DNA from: an uncultured Planctomycetaceae bacterium | GTDB taxonomy: Bacteria > Planctomycetota > Phycisphaerae > UBA1845 > UTPLA1 | Assembly (NCBI GenBank): GCA_938008425.1 | Contig: CALLKH010000185.1 | Span: 1 to 31,390, forward strand | Length of the DNA: 31,390 bases | Direction of reading: 5' to 3' | In this document: positions 24,462-31,390 of the stretch, piece by piece | Numbering within the stretch: position 1 is the stretch's first letter | Layout: every line of letters starts with the position of its first letter | Notes under the pieces: model-generated | What the model was told of the DNA's origin: nothing | Seen by the model: the letters and a program-made list of their open reading frames with translations, nothing else | The model's database searches: none | Program-made: the position numbers and the translations under genes

Positions 24462-26698
24462 GGCTATTTCAGCACATAGGCGAATCACGTTCATTGCTGC
24501 TGCGCCGCTTGCCGACGTGCGGCGGGGCGAAATCGACGGTGCGAAGATCGGCGGCACTCATCGGTTTCGCCGGCCTTGCGCTTGTCCTGACTCTCTCATC
24601 CGCCGGCTGCGATCGCTCCAGTGCCGCCGATCCGGCATCTGGTAATCTGACCGCGTCGAAGCCGAAAGCGAAGCACAAGAAGACGCTCATACTCGGCTGC
24701 GACGGCATGGATCCGAAGCTCGTCCGTCGCCTGATCGACGAGGGCCGTCTGCCCCATTTCGCGAAACTCGAACAGCAGGGCGGTTTCAAGCCGCTGACCA
24801 CCAGTATTCCGCCGCAAAGTCCGGTGGCCTGGTCCAATTTCATCACCGGCGCCAATCCCGGCGTGCATGGCATTTACGATTTCATCCAGCGGGATCTCGA
24901 CGCGAAGCGGGAAGGGGCCAACGTTCGCGCCCGGCAGTCGACGACGATCGACATTCCCGCCGCGGAGCCGCTCTTCGAATTCCCCCTGAACGACTATCGA
25001 TTCACCTCCGCCGACCTGAATCCCTTCGCCGTCGGCGTTCAGCCGGTGTTGACTCGCGCGGGCGTGCCGTTCTGGGATTATCTCGACGAACGCGGCATTC
25101 CGATTCAGATGTACAAGCTCGCCGCAAACTATCCGCCCAGCGAATCGAAGCATGGCCACATGTGCTGCCTGGCCGGGATGGGCGTGCCCGATGCGCTCGG
25201 CACGCTCGGCACCTTTCAGCACTTCAGCACGGAGTATTCCACGAAGCAGGACGTGAAGGGTGGCCGCCACGATCGCATCCGCATGGACCTGCAAAATGGC
25301 GGGTATGTCATCTATCTCAAGGGCCCGCCCAACTCGTACAAGCCCGTCAGCCGCCGGACTGGCCTGCCGCCGGAACTGGAAGTGAGCGTCTATGTCTATC
25401 CTGATCCCGATCGACCTTGCGCGAAGCTGGTCTGGACCAACGAGGGCGTCGCGGCGGATCAGACGGTTGAGATCGTGCTGAACGTGGGCGAGTGGAGCGA
25501 GTGGAAGGAGATTCACTTTCTGCACACGCCCGCCGGGCCGGTGCTCACGACGATGGTGCGGTTCTATCTCCAGAAGCTCAAGCCCGATCCGGAGTCGCCG
25601 GAGATTGCCGTGTTTGTGACGCCGCTGAATTTCGTGCCGACCAGCCCGGCGGCCGTGATCTCCGAGCCGGCCGGGTTCGTGAGTGAAATCGGCGAAGCCG
25701 TCGGCCACTTTCATACGCAGGGCTTCGCGGAGCAGTTCAACGCGCGATATGAGAACGACCTGAGTGACGCCGAATACAAAGCTCAGGCCGATCTGATCCT
25801 CGAGGAGAATTTCGCGCTCATGGACTACGCGCTGAAGCGGTACGTCGATGGCGTGCTCTTTTTCTATTTCTCCAGCACGGACCTTCAGGCGCATATCTTC
25901 TGGTGGGATTCGGAGCATCCGCATCCGTTCCGGTCAGCCGCGGATGCCGCCAGGTACATGGGCGTCATCGAGCGGGTATATGAGCGCATGGACGAAGCGC
26001 TCGCCAAATGCATGGATGCGCTGGGCGACGATGCGACATACATCGTCATGAGCGATCACGGCTTCGGAAACTTCCGCCGCCAGTTCGGCCTCAACACCTG
26101 GCTTCGCAATGAGGGCTACCTCGTTTCAGAGAAGGGGGTGCTGGAGGGCGAGCGCGATGCATCCGGAAATTGGAAATCCTCCACGCGATGGAACAGGACC
26201 AAGGCATACGGCCTGGGCCTCAACGGCATTTACCTCAACATCGCGGGTCGCGAGCGGGAGGGCATCGTCCGGCCGGAGGATCGCGTCGCGCTCTGTGAGG
26301 AAATCAAGGCCAGGCTGCTGGCCGTCGTCGATCCGGAGAATCCGTCGGTTCATCCGATTCGATATGTCTATCGCCGAGAGGAGTGTTATAGCGGCGACAA
26401 GCTGGCGGATGCGCCGGATCTCATCATCGGTTACGAGAAGGACTATCGATGCAGCTGGCAGACCGGCCTCGGGCATTTTGACAGGGAGGTCGTGTTCGAC
26501 AACAAGGAGGCCTGGAGCGCGGATCACTGCGTCGCGCATGATCTCGTGCCGGGTATTCTGTTGAGCAACCGGAAAATCACGAAGGACGATCCCGCGCTGA
26601 TTGATGTGGCGCCGTCGATCCTGGCGGAATATGGAATTGAGACGCCGGAGTCGATGGAAGGGCGGCCGATGCTGGGGCCGGGGGGCGGTGGAGGATGA
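24458..26698 (+). CDS. Lipoprotein phosphodiesterase/phosphatase-superfamily protein
   Basis: The 746-residue protein begins at the ATG at 24458, which overlaps the preceding stop as ATGA. It carries a long signal ending in SSAGC (Cys51), so it should be a lipoprotein. The fold matches its upstream neighbour: TLILGCDGMD (Asp82), IPPQSPVAWSNFITGANPGVHGIYDF with Ser121 as the likely nucleophile, STDLQAHIFWW, IVMSDHGFGNFRRQFGLNTWL, and WSADHCVAHDLVPG near the C-terminus. All metal-binding residues expected of the alkaline phosphatase superfamily appear present. Shared passages such as YGLGLNGIYLNIAGREREGIV against the neighbour's FALGLAGLFINVKGRESKGIV show that the pair arose by duplication. It probably works outside the membrane on a phosphoester of an envelope glycan or lipid; this is inference. 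It is the last gene before the repeat-filled gap. Confidence 0.88.
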   Translation: MRLFQHIGESRSLLLRRLPTCGGAKSTVRRSAALIGFAGLALVLTLSSAGCDRSSAADPASGNLTASKPKAKHKKTLILGCDGMDPKLVRRLIDEGRLPHFAKLEQQGGFKPLTTSIPPQSPVAWSNFITGANPGVHGIYDFIQRDLDAKREGANVRARQSTTIDIPAAEPLFEFPLNDYRFTSADLNPFAVGVQPVLTRAGVPFWDYLDERGIPIQMYKLAANYPPSESKHGHMCCLAGMGVPDALGTLGTFQHFSTEYSTKQDVKGGRHDRIRMDLQNGGYVIYLKGPPNSYKPVSRRTGLPPELEVSVYVYPDPDRPCAKLVWTNEGVAADQTVEIVLNVGEWSEWKEIHFLHTPAGPVLTTMVRFYLQKLKPDPESPEIAVFVTPLNFVPTSPAAVISEPAGFVSEIGEAVGHFHTQGFAEQFNARYENDLSDAEYKAQADLILEENFALMDYALKRYVDGVLFFYFSSTDLQAHIFWWDSEHPHPFRSAADAARYMGVIERVYERMDEALAKCMDALGDDATYIVMSDHGFGNFRRQFGLNTWLRNEGYLVSEKGVLEGERDASGNWKSSTRWNRTKAYGLGLNGIYLNIAGREREGIVRPEDRVALCEEIKARLLAVVDPENPSVHPIRYVYRREECYSGDKLADAPDLIIGYEKDYRCSWQTGLGHFDREVVFDNKEAWSADHCVAHDLVPGILLSNRKITKDDPALIDVAPSILAEYGIETPESMEGRPMLGPGGGGG

Positions 26699-27407
26699 TC
26701 AGAGACGCCCGCTCAATGACATTGATGCCTGGACTGTGGCATCGGAAGGCGGCCTTTGATTGCTGGTCGGCCGCAGGCACTCATGCCGTGTTCGTGCGCA
26801 TCAATCGAGCAGTTCCGAGTTGGGCTAGGAAGCCGTTCTTTGATGAACACCGCAGGTCAGGTATCTCCTCGTGGGATGGACGTCACCGCCCGCTCACCCT
26901 TGCCCCGGAGGGGCAATGGAGTGTAGCCACGGGTGGAGCATCGCGAGGGCGCAGCCCCCGCGATGCGGAACCCGTGGAAACGGGCGCCCGCGATCGATTC
27001 GCCCCGGCAGGGGCGAAGGAATGTTCCGCAGAGCGATTTCATTCGCGTATGCAGACTCCTCCGCCCCTCCGGGGCGGGGTTATGACGCAAGTCACATCTT
27101 CCACGGGTTCCGATTCGCTCCACCCGTGGCTACAGCCCATCGCCCCGCAGGGGCGAAGAGGCCCGCTGACAGGGTTTACATCGTTCGAATCTTGGGCGCT
27201 ATCCTTTGCTCAGCGGGTGGGAGTCGCCGTATCTCCGTATTCGGACTCATTTTCGCTTCATCCGAGAGCGCATTGTTTTTCCCCGGTGAAGCAGCGGAAA
27301 GTTGCAGTGGCTGTCGCGGAATCTACTGACACAGCCTCGAACCATTCTTTTGTCATCGCTGCGACATCGACGCCAACGCCGTCGAAGTCGATAACGGAGG
27401 ACTCACC
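26699..27407. other. 709-bp gap dominated by an inverted-repeat element
   Basis: The gap between the lipoprotein phosphodiesterase gene and the 68-residue protein gene holds a composite repeat at 26902-27154. An ORF of 243 codons runs through it on the plus strand, but it has the composition of translated repeat and is not taken as a gene. The last 200 bases should carry a promoter for the downstream gene; none is obvious. Confidence 0.6.
26902..27154. repeat. Large composite inverted-repeat element
   Basis: Two arms face each other over about 250 bp. GTAGCCACGGGTGGAGC (26923-26939) recurs perfectly inverted at 27117-27133, and CGGAACCCGTGGA (26966-26978) recurs inverted at 27100-27112. Both arms are flanked by GGGG/CCCC hairpins: GCCCC-GGA-GGGGC (26902-26914) and GCCCC-GCA-GGGGC (27142-27154), with two more inside at 27001-27014 and 27063-27075. 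The left arm also holds CATCGCG/CGCGATG (26939-26965). There is no transposase. This looks like two copies of a palindromic repeat unit in opposite orientation. Confidence 0.75.
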
Positions 27408-27614
27408 ATGTTCGGTGGAAACGTAAAGATCGAAAAGTCGCTGCTCGAGCGGGTGCGAAAATACGCGGCGGCCGCGGGATACAGCAGCCCCGATGAGTTC
27501 ATCACCCACGCCATCGAGAAGGAACTGGCCGAACTCGACAAGGTCAAGGGCGGCGGCGACGAGACCGATCCGGCCGTGCTCGAACGCCTGAAGGGCCTCG
27601 GCTACATCGAATAG
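27408..27614 (+). CDS. 68-residue ribbon-helix-helix-like protein with LGY tail
   Basis: A strong GGAGG lies 7 bases before the ATG at 27408, which supports this small gene. Residues 5-10 (NVKIEK) could be the DNA-contacting beta strand, LLERVRKYAAAAG the first helix and SPDEFITHAIEKELAEL the second, the order of ribbon-helix-helix (CopG/MetJ-like) proteins. A flexible acidic linker (KGGGDETDP) then leads to AVLERLKGLGYIE. That C-terminal LxxLGY pattern is typical of the tails of sulfatase-family proteins, such as the LDSLGYAGG tail of the lipoprotein encoded at 17573-19126, and is unexpected here. Whether it binds DNA or a protein partner is open. It sits 89 bp before an EMC3-like membrane protein gene and may be co-transcribed with it. 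Confidence 0.82.
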   Translation: MFGGNVKIEKSLLERVRKYAAAAGYSSPDEFITHAIEKELAELDKVKGGGDETDPAVLERLKGLGYIE

Positions 27615-27703
27615 AAGTGCGACGCTCCTTGGACGAGAGTCCGCGCGGTTGAACCGTCCGCGCGATTAGCACGTCGGCCCGGCGCCGCCAAACTCCACTG
27701 AAT

Positions 27704-28645
27704 ATGGCCAGAATGGAAACCGCTTCGAACATCATCGGCCCTGCGGAGAGCGTACTCGCGAGCTTCATGGGCCCGCCCGTTCACGTCGCGCTCGACTACA
27801 TCAACCCCGTCATGAACGCCGTGTTCGACGGCCTCTTCATGGTGCTTTCGTTTGCCTCGCCGGCCGTGGTGCTGGTCATCCTCTCGGCGCTGATTGGTGT
27901 GCTGATGCTCTTGATCTGGCGGTACACGTCCAATCAGAAGGCCATCAAGGATGTTCGCAACCAGATCGCCGCGCACCTGCTCGCCACGCGGCTGTTCAAG
28001 GACAACCTGGCCGTCACCTTTCGCGCCCAGCGGAAAATCGTGACCCAGGCGCTGCGGCTGCTCGTTCATTCGATCAAGCCGATGATCATCATGTTCATTC
28101 CGTTCGTGCTGCTCATGTCGCAGATCGGCTACCACTACGAATTCCGCCCGTTTCATCCCGGTGAGCGAATTCACGTCGTCGCGACGCTCAAGCCCGGGCT
28201 TGATGACGCCGCGCTCCTCGGCCCCGGTTCGACGCTCAAGCTGCCCGAGGGGCTCTCGGCCGACCGGTTCGATCCCTGCCGGGCGATTCCGATCCGCACG
28301 GCCGACTGGCGGCTGACGGCCGATCGACCCGGCGCGTTCCCGCTCGTGTTCGGGCAGGGGAGCGACACCCTCGAGTTGGTGGTTCACGTGTCGGACCCGG
28401 CGCAGACGGACGCCGACGGGTTCGTTCGCGTCAGCGCCGTGCGTGGCGGCACGGTGCTCGATCGCGTTCTCTACTCGGCCGATCCGTCAATTCCCGAATC
28501 GTCGATCTACGAATCGATCCAGGTTCGCTATCAGCACCGCACGACGCCGATACTCGGCTACAAGGTTCACTGGCTGCTGTCGCTGTTCGTGCTGTCGATC
28601 GTGTTCGCGCTGGTGTTCAAGCCGTTCATGAAGGTGCATATTTAA
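27704..28645 (+). CDS. EMC3/Oxa1-like three-helix membrane protein with exported insert domain
   Basis: The 313-residue protein has a short hydrophobic N-terminal helix (36-50), transmembrane helix 1 (52-72), a basic, coiled-coil-like cytoplasmic stretch (73-118, RYTSNQKAIKDVRNQIAAHLL and on to RAQRK), helix 2 (119-141, with IKPMIIMFIPFVLLMSQIGY), a large region of about 145 residues that should lie outside, and helix 3 (about 290-307). N-out, cytoplasmic coiled coil after helix 1 and three core helices is the layout of the Oxa1/EMC3/DUF106 insertase superfamily. I judge the family from this pattern and from the KP-MIIMFIPF segment, not from a firm motif, so confidence in function is low. The external insert looks beta-rich and is unusual for EMC3. 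An ATG three codons downstream (27713) is an alternative start. No Shine-Dalgarno is seen. Confidence 0.78.
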   Translation: MARMETASNIIGPAESVLASFMGPPVHVALDYINPVMNAVFDGLFMVLSFASPAVVLVILSALIGVLMLLIWRYTSNQKAIKDVRNQIAAHLLATRLFKDNLAVTFRAQRKIVTQALRLLVHSIKPMIIMFIPFVLLMSQIGYHYEFRPFHPGERIHVVATLKPGLDDAALLGPGSTLKLPEGLSADRFDPCRAIPIRTADWRLTADRPGAFPLVFGQGSDTLELVVHVSDPAQTDADGFVRVSAVRGGTVLDRVLYSADPSIPESSIYESIQVRYQHRTTPILGYKVHWLLSLFVLSIVFALVFKPFMKVHI

Positions 28646-29025
28646 GATTTGGCGATTTGGCGATTTCGTGATCTGGTGATCTGGTGATCTGGTAAAGATC
28701 GATGTGGCACCGATTTTCAATCGGTGTGGGGTGTCACAGGTTTCCAACCTGTGATGCTTCGAGGCCGGTCGCTGGTGCTCGCTGGTGCGAGATTCCCATC
28801 TCGCACCCACTCCGCCCGGAATCCTCTCCGGTAAGTCTGATCGGCGCTACCGGGGAGAGTTACCGGTGAAGGGATTCACCTGGGTAGTGCGTGCGAGAGA
28901 GGATTCTCGCACGAGCGGCATCTCGCGCTCACCATCGCCCTGGCGGGCGGCGGCTAGCCGGGGTGCCGCCGCCGCCGTCTATGAGGGGTATCAGTCGCCG
29001 TCGCGAATATTGATTTCAGTCGTAA
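28646..29025. repeat. Tandem octamers and hairpin cluster after the EMC3-like gene
   Basis: Directly after the stop codon six 8-base units stand in tandem: GATTTGGC twice, GATTTCGT once, GATCTGGT three times (28646-28693). Then come hairpins CACCGATT-TTC-AATCGGTG (28708-28726), CACAGGTT-TCC-AACCTGTG (28735-28753), GGTGCGAGAT-TCCC-ATCTCGCACC (28784-28807) and GTGCGAGA-GAGGAT-TCTCGCAC (28891-28912). No gene is seen in the 380 bp. The hairpins between the two convergent genes could also end transcription. Confidence 0.7.
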
Positions 29026-29586
29026 TCAGTCATGATCATGGCTGTCGTGGTCATGATCGTCGTCGGCATCGTCATCATCGTCGTCGTCATCCCCATCATC
29101 ATCATCGCCGCCGCCTTCGTGCGTGCGGCCGTCGGGCATGATGATGATCTCGTGCTGCTTCATTCCCTTGCGATACTCGACCTCGTAGTAGAACGCCGTC
29201 ATCTTCTCAACGTGGATCGCCGCGTCGGCGCCGGCGATTTTCTTCGCGGCGTCCACCACCGCCTTCGGCACGGCCGAGAGGCTGACCGATTCCTCGATCT
29301 CCATGAGCTCGCCGTCGGCCGTGACCTTTGCCTCCTTCTTTCCCGCGCCGTCCTTCCACTCGGCCTCGTAGTAGGTGATGCCGTTCGCCTTCTCTTCCTC
29401 GAATCCCATGAGTTTGGCATCCTTCGCCACGGCCTTCAGCGCCGCCAGCGCGGCCGCCGGCACCTCGGATTCCTTGACCTTTCGCTCGCTCTCCTCGCCC
29501 GGACCGGTGAATGCAAAGACGCCGGCCGTCAGTGCGGCTGATGACAAGGCGGCGATGCAGGCAGTGAATACCAGGTTCTTTTTCAT
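29026..29586 (-). CDS. Exported PepSY-like protein with Asp/His-rich tail
   Basis: I start this 186-residue protein at the ATG at 29586, with GGGAGA 6 bases upstream and a signal peptide (MKKNLVFTACIAALSSAALTAGVFA). Two copies of a PepSY-like unit follow: VPAAALAALKAVAKDAKLMGFEEEKANGITYYEAEW up to about residue 100, and SAVPKAVVDAAKKIAGADAAIHVEKMTAFYYEVEY up to about 155. Such domains are seen in periplasmic proteins that modulate peptidases or bind ligands. The last 26 residues (161-186) hold 19 Asp and 4 His, mostly contiguous, encoded by GAC/GAT repeats. The tail is likely to bind Ca2+ or transition metals. The gene converges on the plus-strand cluster and has no partner on its strand nearby. 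Family assignment is by pattern. Confidence 0.85.
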   Translation of the reverse strand: MKKNLVFTACIAALSSAALTAGVFAFTGPGEESERKVKESEVPAAALAALKAVAKDAKLMGFEEEKANGITYYEAEWKDGAGKKEAKVTADGELMEIEESVSLSAVPKAVVDAAKKIAGADAAIHVEKMTAFYYEVEYRKGMKQHEIIIMPDGRTHEGGGDDDDGDDDDDDDDADDDHDHDSHDHD

Positions 29587-30101
29587 CGTCGTTCTCCCAT
29601 TCATGAGGTCGCGCCGTTGCCGAAGTACGCCACTCGGCGGAGGCGGCCGAAATTGATTGCGGTGTGTGCGTGATGAGGCATTACTGAGCCTCGGGAACGG
29701 AAGTGAACGGTAATCAAAGCGGCCCAGGATCGCCAGCATTTTCCGTTTTCGCCTTCATGGCCGCGGGAGGATGCTTGATGACGTGAATTCAGCAGCACAA
29801 CAATCGAACCGCATCGCGCCGCGGCTTTTCGCTTCGCTCAGGCGATTGACCGGCGAAGAGGTCTGCGGGGCGGACCGCAGAATGCAATGGCGAATGCCTG
29901 CCGAAGCGGGCTTTCGGGCTCCCGGCGTTCGGGCCGGAGAGAGAGGAAGGATGGATGGATCGGAAACCAAGCCTGAGCCTGTCCTGATTTGGCGGAGGGT
30001 GTCAAGGGTACGCCGGCTTCCGTGCCTTAGTCCTCAGTGAGAACGAACTGTTTTTCTCGATTCGATGGCACGATGAAGAGAAAACTGCTGGGTACTTGAG
30101 C
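29587..30101. other. Intergenic region, no gene seen
   Basis: This 515-bp stretch lies between the start of the PepSY-like gene and the end of the next minus-strand gene. It contains a 7-bp hairpin TCTGCGG-GGCGGA-CCGCAGA (29862-29881) and an imperfect TTTTCTC/GAGAAAA inverted pair (30052-30084) near the 3' end of the helical-repeat gene. I find no coding region with good character and no clear promoter. Confidence 0.5.
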
Positions 30102-31390
30102 CTAGATTCTTTGGAGTTTCGCGAGCGCCTTTACGGCCTTTGTCCGCGTGAATTCGTATGCGTCGAACCGGCATTCGGTCAACAAATCCTCTGTGGCCGC
30201 TCCATGTTCTATCAAGAGCTCGACGACCCTTCCCCGGCATGCAGAGCATGGCGTATGATCATAGATCCACTTCAAAATCTCATCGCGGCGGCGAGTGATT
30301 TGGTCCCGGCAGAGGTCAATGAGATCCATGGCCATCCAGTGGAACACATCGATGTCGTTCTGCTTCTGCTGGATAGTCGCGGCGTCGCTGAGCGTCGCTA
30401 GAATGAGATTCTCATCACCCGGTTGAAAGTTCGCGTGCAGCAATTCGAACTGTGGCGCCTTGCGTTCAATCGATTGTTCGAAGAGCGCCCTGACATCTGC
30501 ATGTTGAACCCGGCTTAATGCCTTCAACGCGTGACGGCCGATCATGCCCCGGTCCGATTCCGCCAGACGAAATAACGGCTTGAGATCCAGCGGGTAAGAT
30601 CGCGCCATGAAGATGCGGAGCAGAAGTCTGATGCGTTGTCGTTCCGTCGCGCGAATGAGGTCCTCCGCAGCCATTCGAAGGTCATCATCCGACGCCTGTC
30701 TCGCCCAGCGCTGTACGTATGCCAACGCGCCGGGCACGTCCTGGATTAAGTCAGGAAATGACAACCCCACGATTTTGTCGGCCACTTCTTCGGGCGATAA
30801 GCTGGTTGGGATTCCTGGTTGCACATCCTCTCGCTTGCAATCGGAGGCGAGGAATGCGAGATGCACCGGGTCGTCGGGCGGGAGAGATCTCAACCATGAT
30901 TCCAATGCGGCGACATCAATCCCGAGATAATCGAATTCGCACGGATCGATTTTCTTGAAGTCGGAGAGCCCGCGTTCGGAAATCACCTCGCTGAGCAACC
31001 TTGCGCCGCGCTTTAATCCCTCCAGTCCGTCAAGTTCGGCGGTGGATCCCAGGATCGCCTCAGGCTCATTAATGTCAAATCTACGCAGTTTCTCATAGAT
31101 CGATTCACCGGCGTCGTCGTCGCCGGTTCGGGCGATGAACGAGACCACTTCCAGCATGGACGAGACATCATGAGCGTCGGAGGACTTGAGCATTGCCTGA
31201 ATCAATCGATGTTTGATTCTTTGCCAGCCTCCGGAAGCGTGCAGCACGAGCAGCAGGTAGCTCTTCCGTGTGCCTTCAACTTGGGAGTCGTATGAATAAT
31301 TGTGCGTCACAGCGTGCAGGATCTCGTCCTCATACGCCACTTCAGGGTGATTTCGAAGATGCAGGATGGCTCGGCCGTAGCCCATGTTGA
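30102..31390 (-). CDS. HEAT-like helical-repeat protein, probably partial
   Basis: At least 427 residues are encoded, from an ATG at 31385; the frame is still open at the window edge, so the true N-terminus may lie outside. The sequence is almost wholly alpha-helical, with paired helices of HEAT or Armadillo type (for instance the segments DLKPLFRLAESDRGMIGRHA then LKALSRVQHADVRALFEQSI, and the terminal DAYEFTRTKAVKALAKLQRI). No catalytic motif is visible. Such proteins usually act as scaffolds. Its neighbour to the left is separated by a 515-bp gap, so it is likely the end of a different operon. The start within MGYGRAILHLRNHPEVAYEDE does not look like a natural N-terminus. Confidence 0.72.
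   Translation of the reverse strand, partial: NMGYGRAILHLRNHPEVAYEDEILHAVTHNYSYDSQVEGTRKSYLLLVLHASGGWQRIKHRLIQAMLKSSDAHDVSSMLEVVSFIARTGDDDAGESIYEKLRRFDINEPEAILGSTAELDGLEGLKRGARLLSEVISERGLSDFKKIDPCEFDYLGIDVAALESWLRSLPPDDPVHLAFLASDCKREDVQPGIPTSLSPEEVADKIVGLSFPDLIQDVPGALAYVQRWARQASDDDLRMAAEDLIRATERQRIRLLLRIFMARSYPLDLKPLFRLAESDRGMIGRHALKALSRVQHADVRALFEQSIERKAPQFELLHANFQPGDENLILATLSDAATIQQKQNDIDVFHWMAMDLIDLCRDQITRRRDEILKWIYDHTPCSACRGRVVELLIEHGAATEDLLTECRFDAYEFTRTKAVKALAKLQRI

Noticed and set aside
22986..24557. A 523-codon ORF antisense to the phosphodiesterase gene
   Set aside because: No recognisable domain, while the plus strand shows complete active-site motifs.
26695..27426. A 243-codon plus-strand ORF in the gap after the lipoprotein phosphodiesterase gene
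   Set aside because: It runs through the inverted-repeat element, has no protein-like composition and overlaps the well-supported start of the RHH-like gene.
27642..27664. CGCGCGG/CCGCGCG hairpin between the RHH-like and EMC3-like genes
   Set aside because: It has a 7-bp stem but no T-run, so a terminator cannot be claimed; it may be chance in GC-rich DNA.

Overview
The window looks like about 31 kb of a GC-rich planctomycete chromosome, possibly from the Phycisphaerae side of the phylum. This rests on gene content and style: dockerin-like repeats on a secreted enzyme, many sulfatase/alkaline-phosphatase-superfamily lipoproteins, Thr-Gln-Pro-Ala linkers in exported proteins, and hairpin-rich intergenic repeats. 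No rRNA or other taxon marker is present, and I saw no tRNA, CRISPR array, insertion sequence or phage gene.

Left part (1-12.3 kb), mostly on the minus strand. A secreted protein of unknown function converges on a pilT-like ATPase gene. Upstream of pilT lie a small zinc-ribbon membrane protein, a polytopic membrane protein and a YceI-like periplasmic protein, the last with its own hairpin terminator. A possible KfrA-like DNA-binding protein follows on the plus strand. Next come a secreted cyanophycinase-like peptidase with a C-terminal dockerin-like pair, an Nramp metal transporter fused to a universal-stress domain, and housekeeping genes: gatC-gatA (amidotransferase subunits) and rpmB (ribosomal protein bL28), with a readable promoter and terminator around rpmB.

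Middle part (12.3-15.4 kb), plus strand. A tightly coupled trio encodes an ECF-type sigma factor, a single-pass membrane protein placed like an anti-sigma factor, and an exported protein with highly charged low-complexity arms. An L,D-transpeptidase lipoprotein follows.

Right part (16.0-28.6 kb), plus strand: the most interesting region. Two sulfatase-fold lipoproteins with Thr where sulfatases carry formylglycine are followed by a GT39-like membrane glycosyltransferase with a TPR tail, an orphan spermidine-synthase-type membrane domain, and two paralogous phosphodiesterase-fold proteins, one membrane-anchored and one a lipoprotein. After a 709-bp gap filled by a large inverted-repeat element come a 68-residue ribbon-helix-helix-like protein and a three-helix membrane protein that resembles EMC3/Oxa1-type insertases. 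I infer a cell-envelope system that builds, trims or decorates an extracytoplasmic glycan or lipid through phospho- or sulfo-ester chemistry. The substrate cannot be read from sequence.

The right edge carries hairpin-rich intergenic repeats, a PepSY-like exported protein with an Asp/His tail, and the 3' part of a HEAT-like helical-repeat gene that may run off the window.
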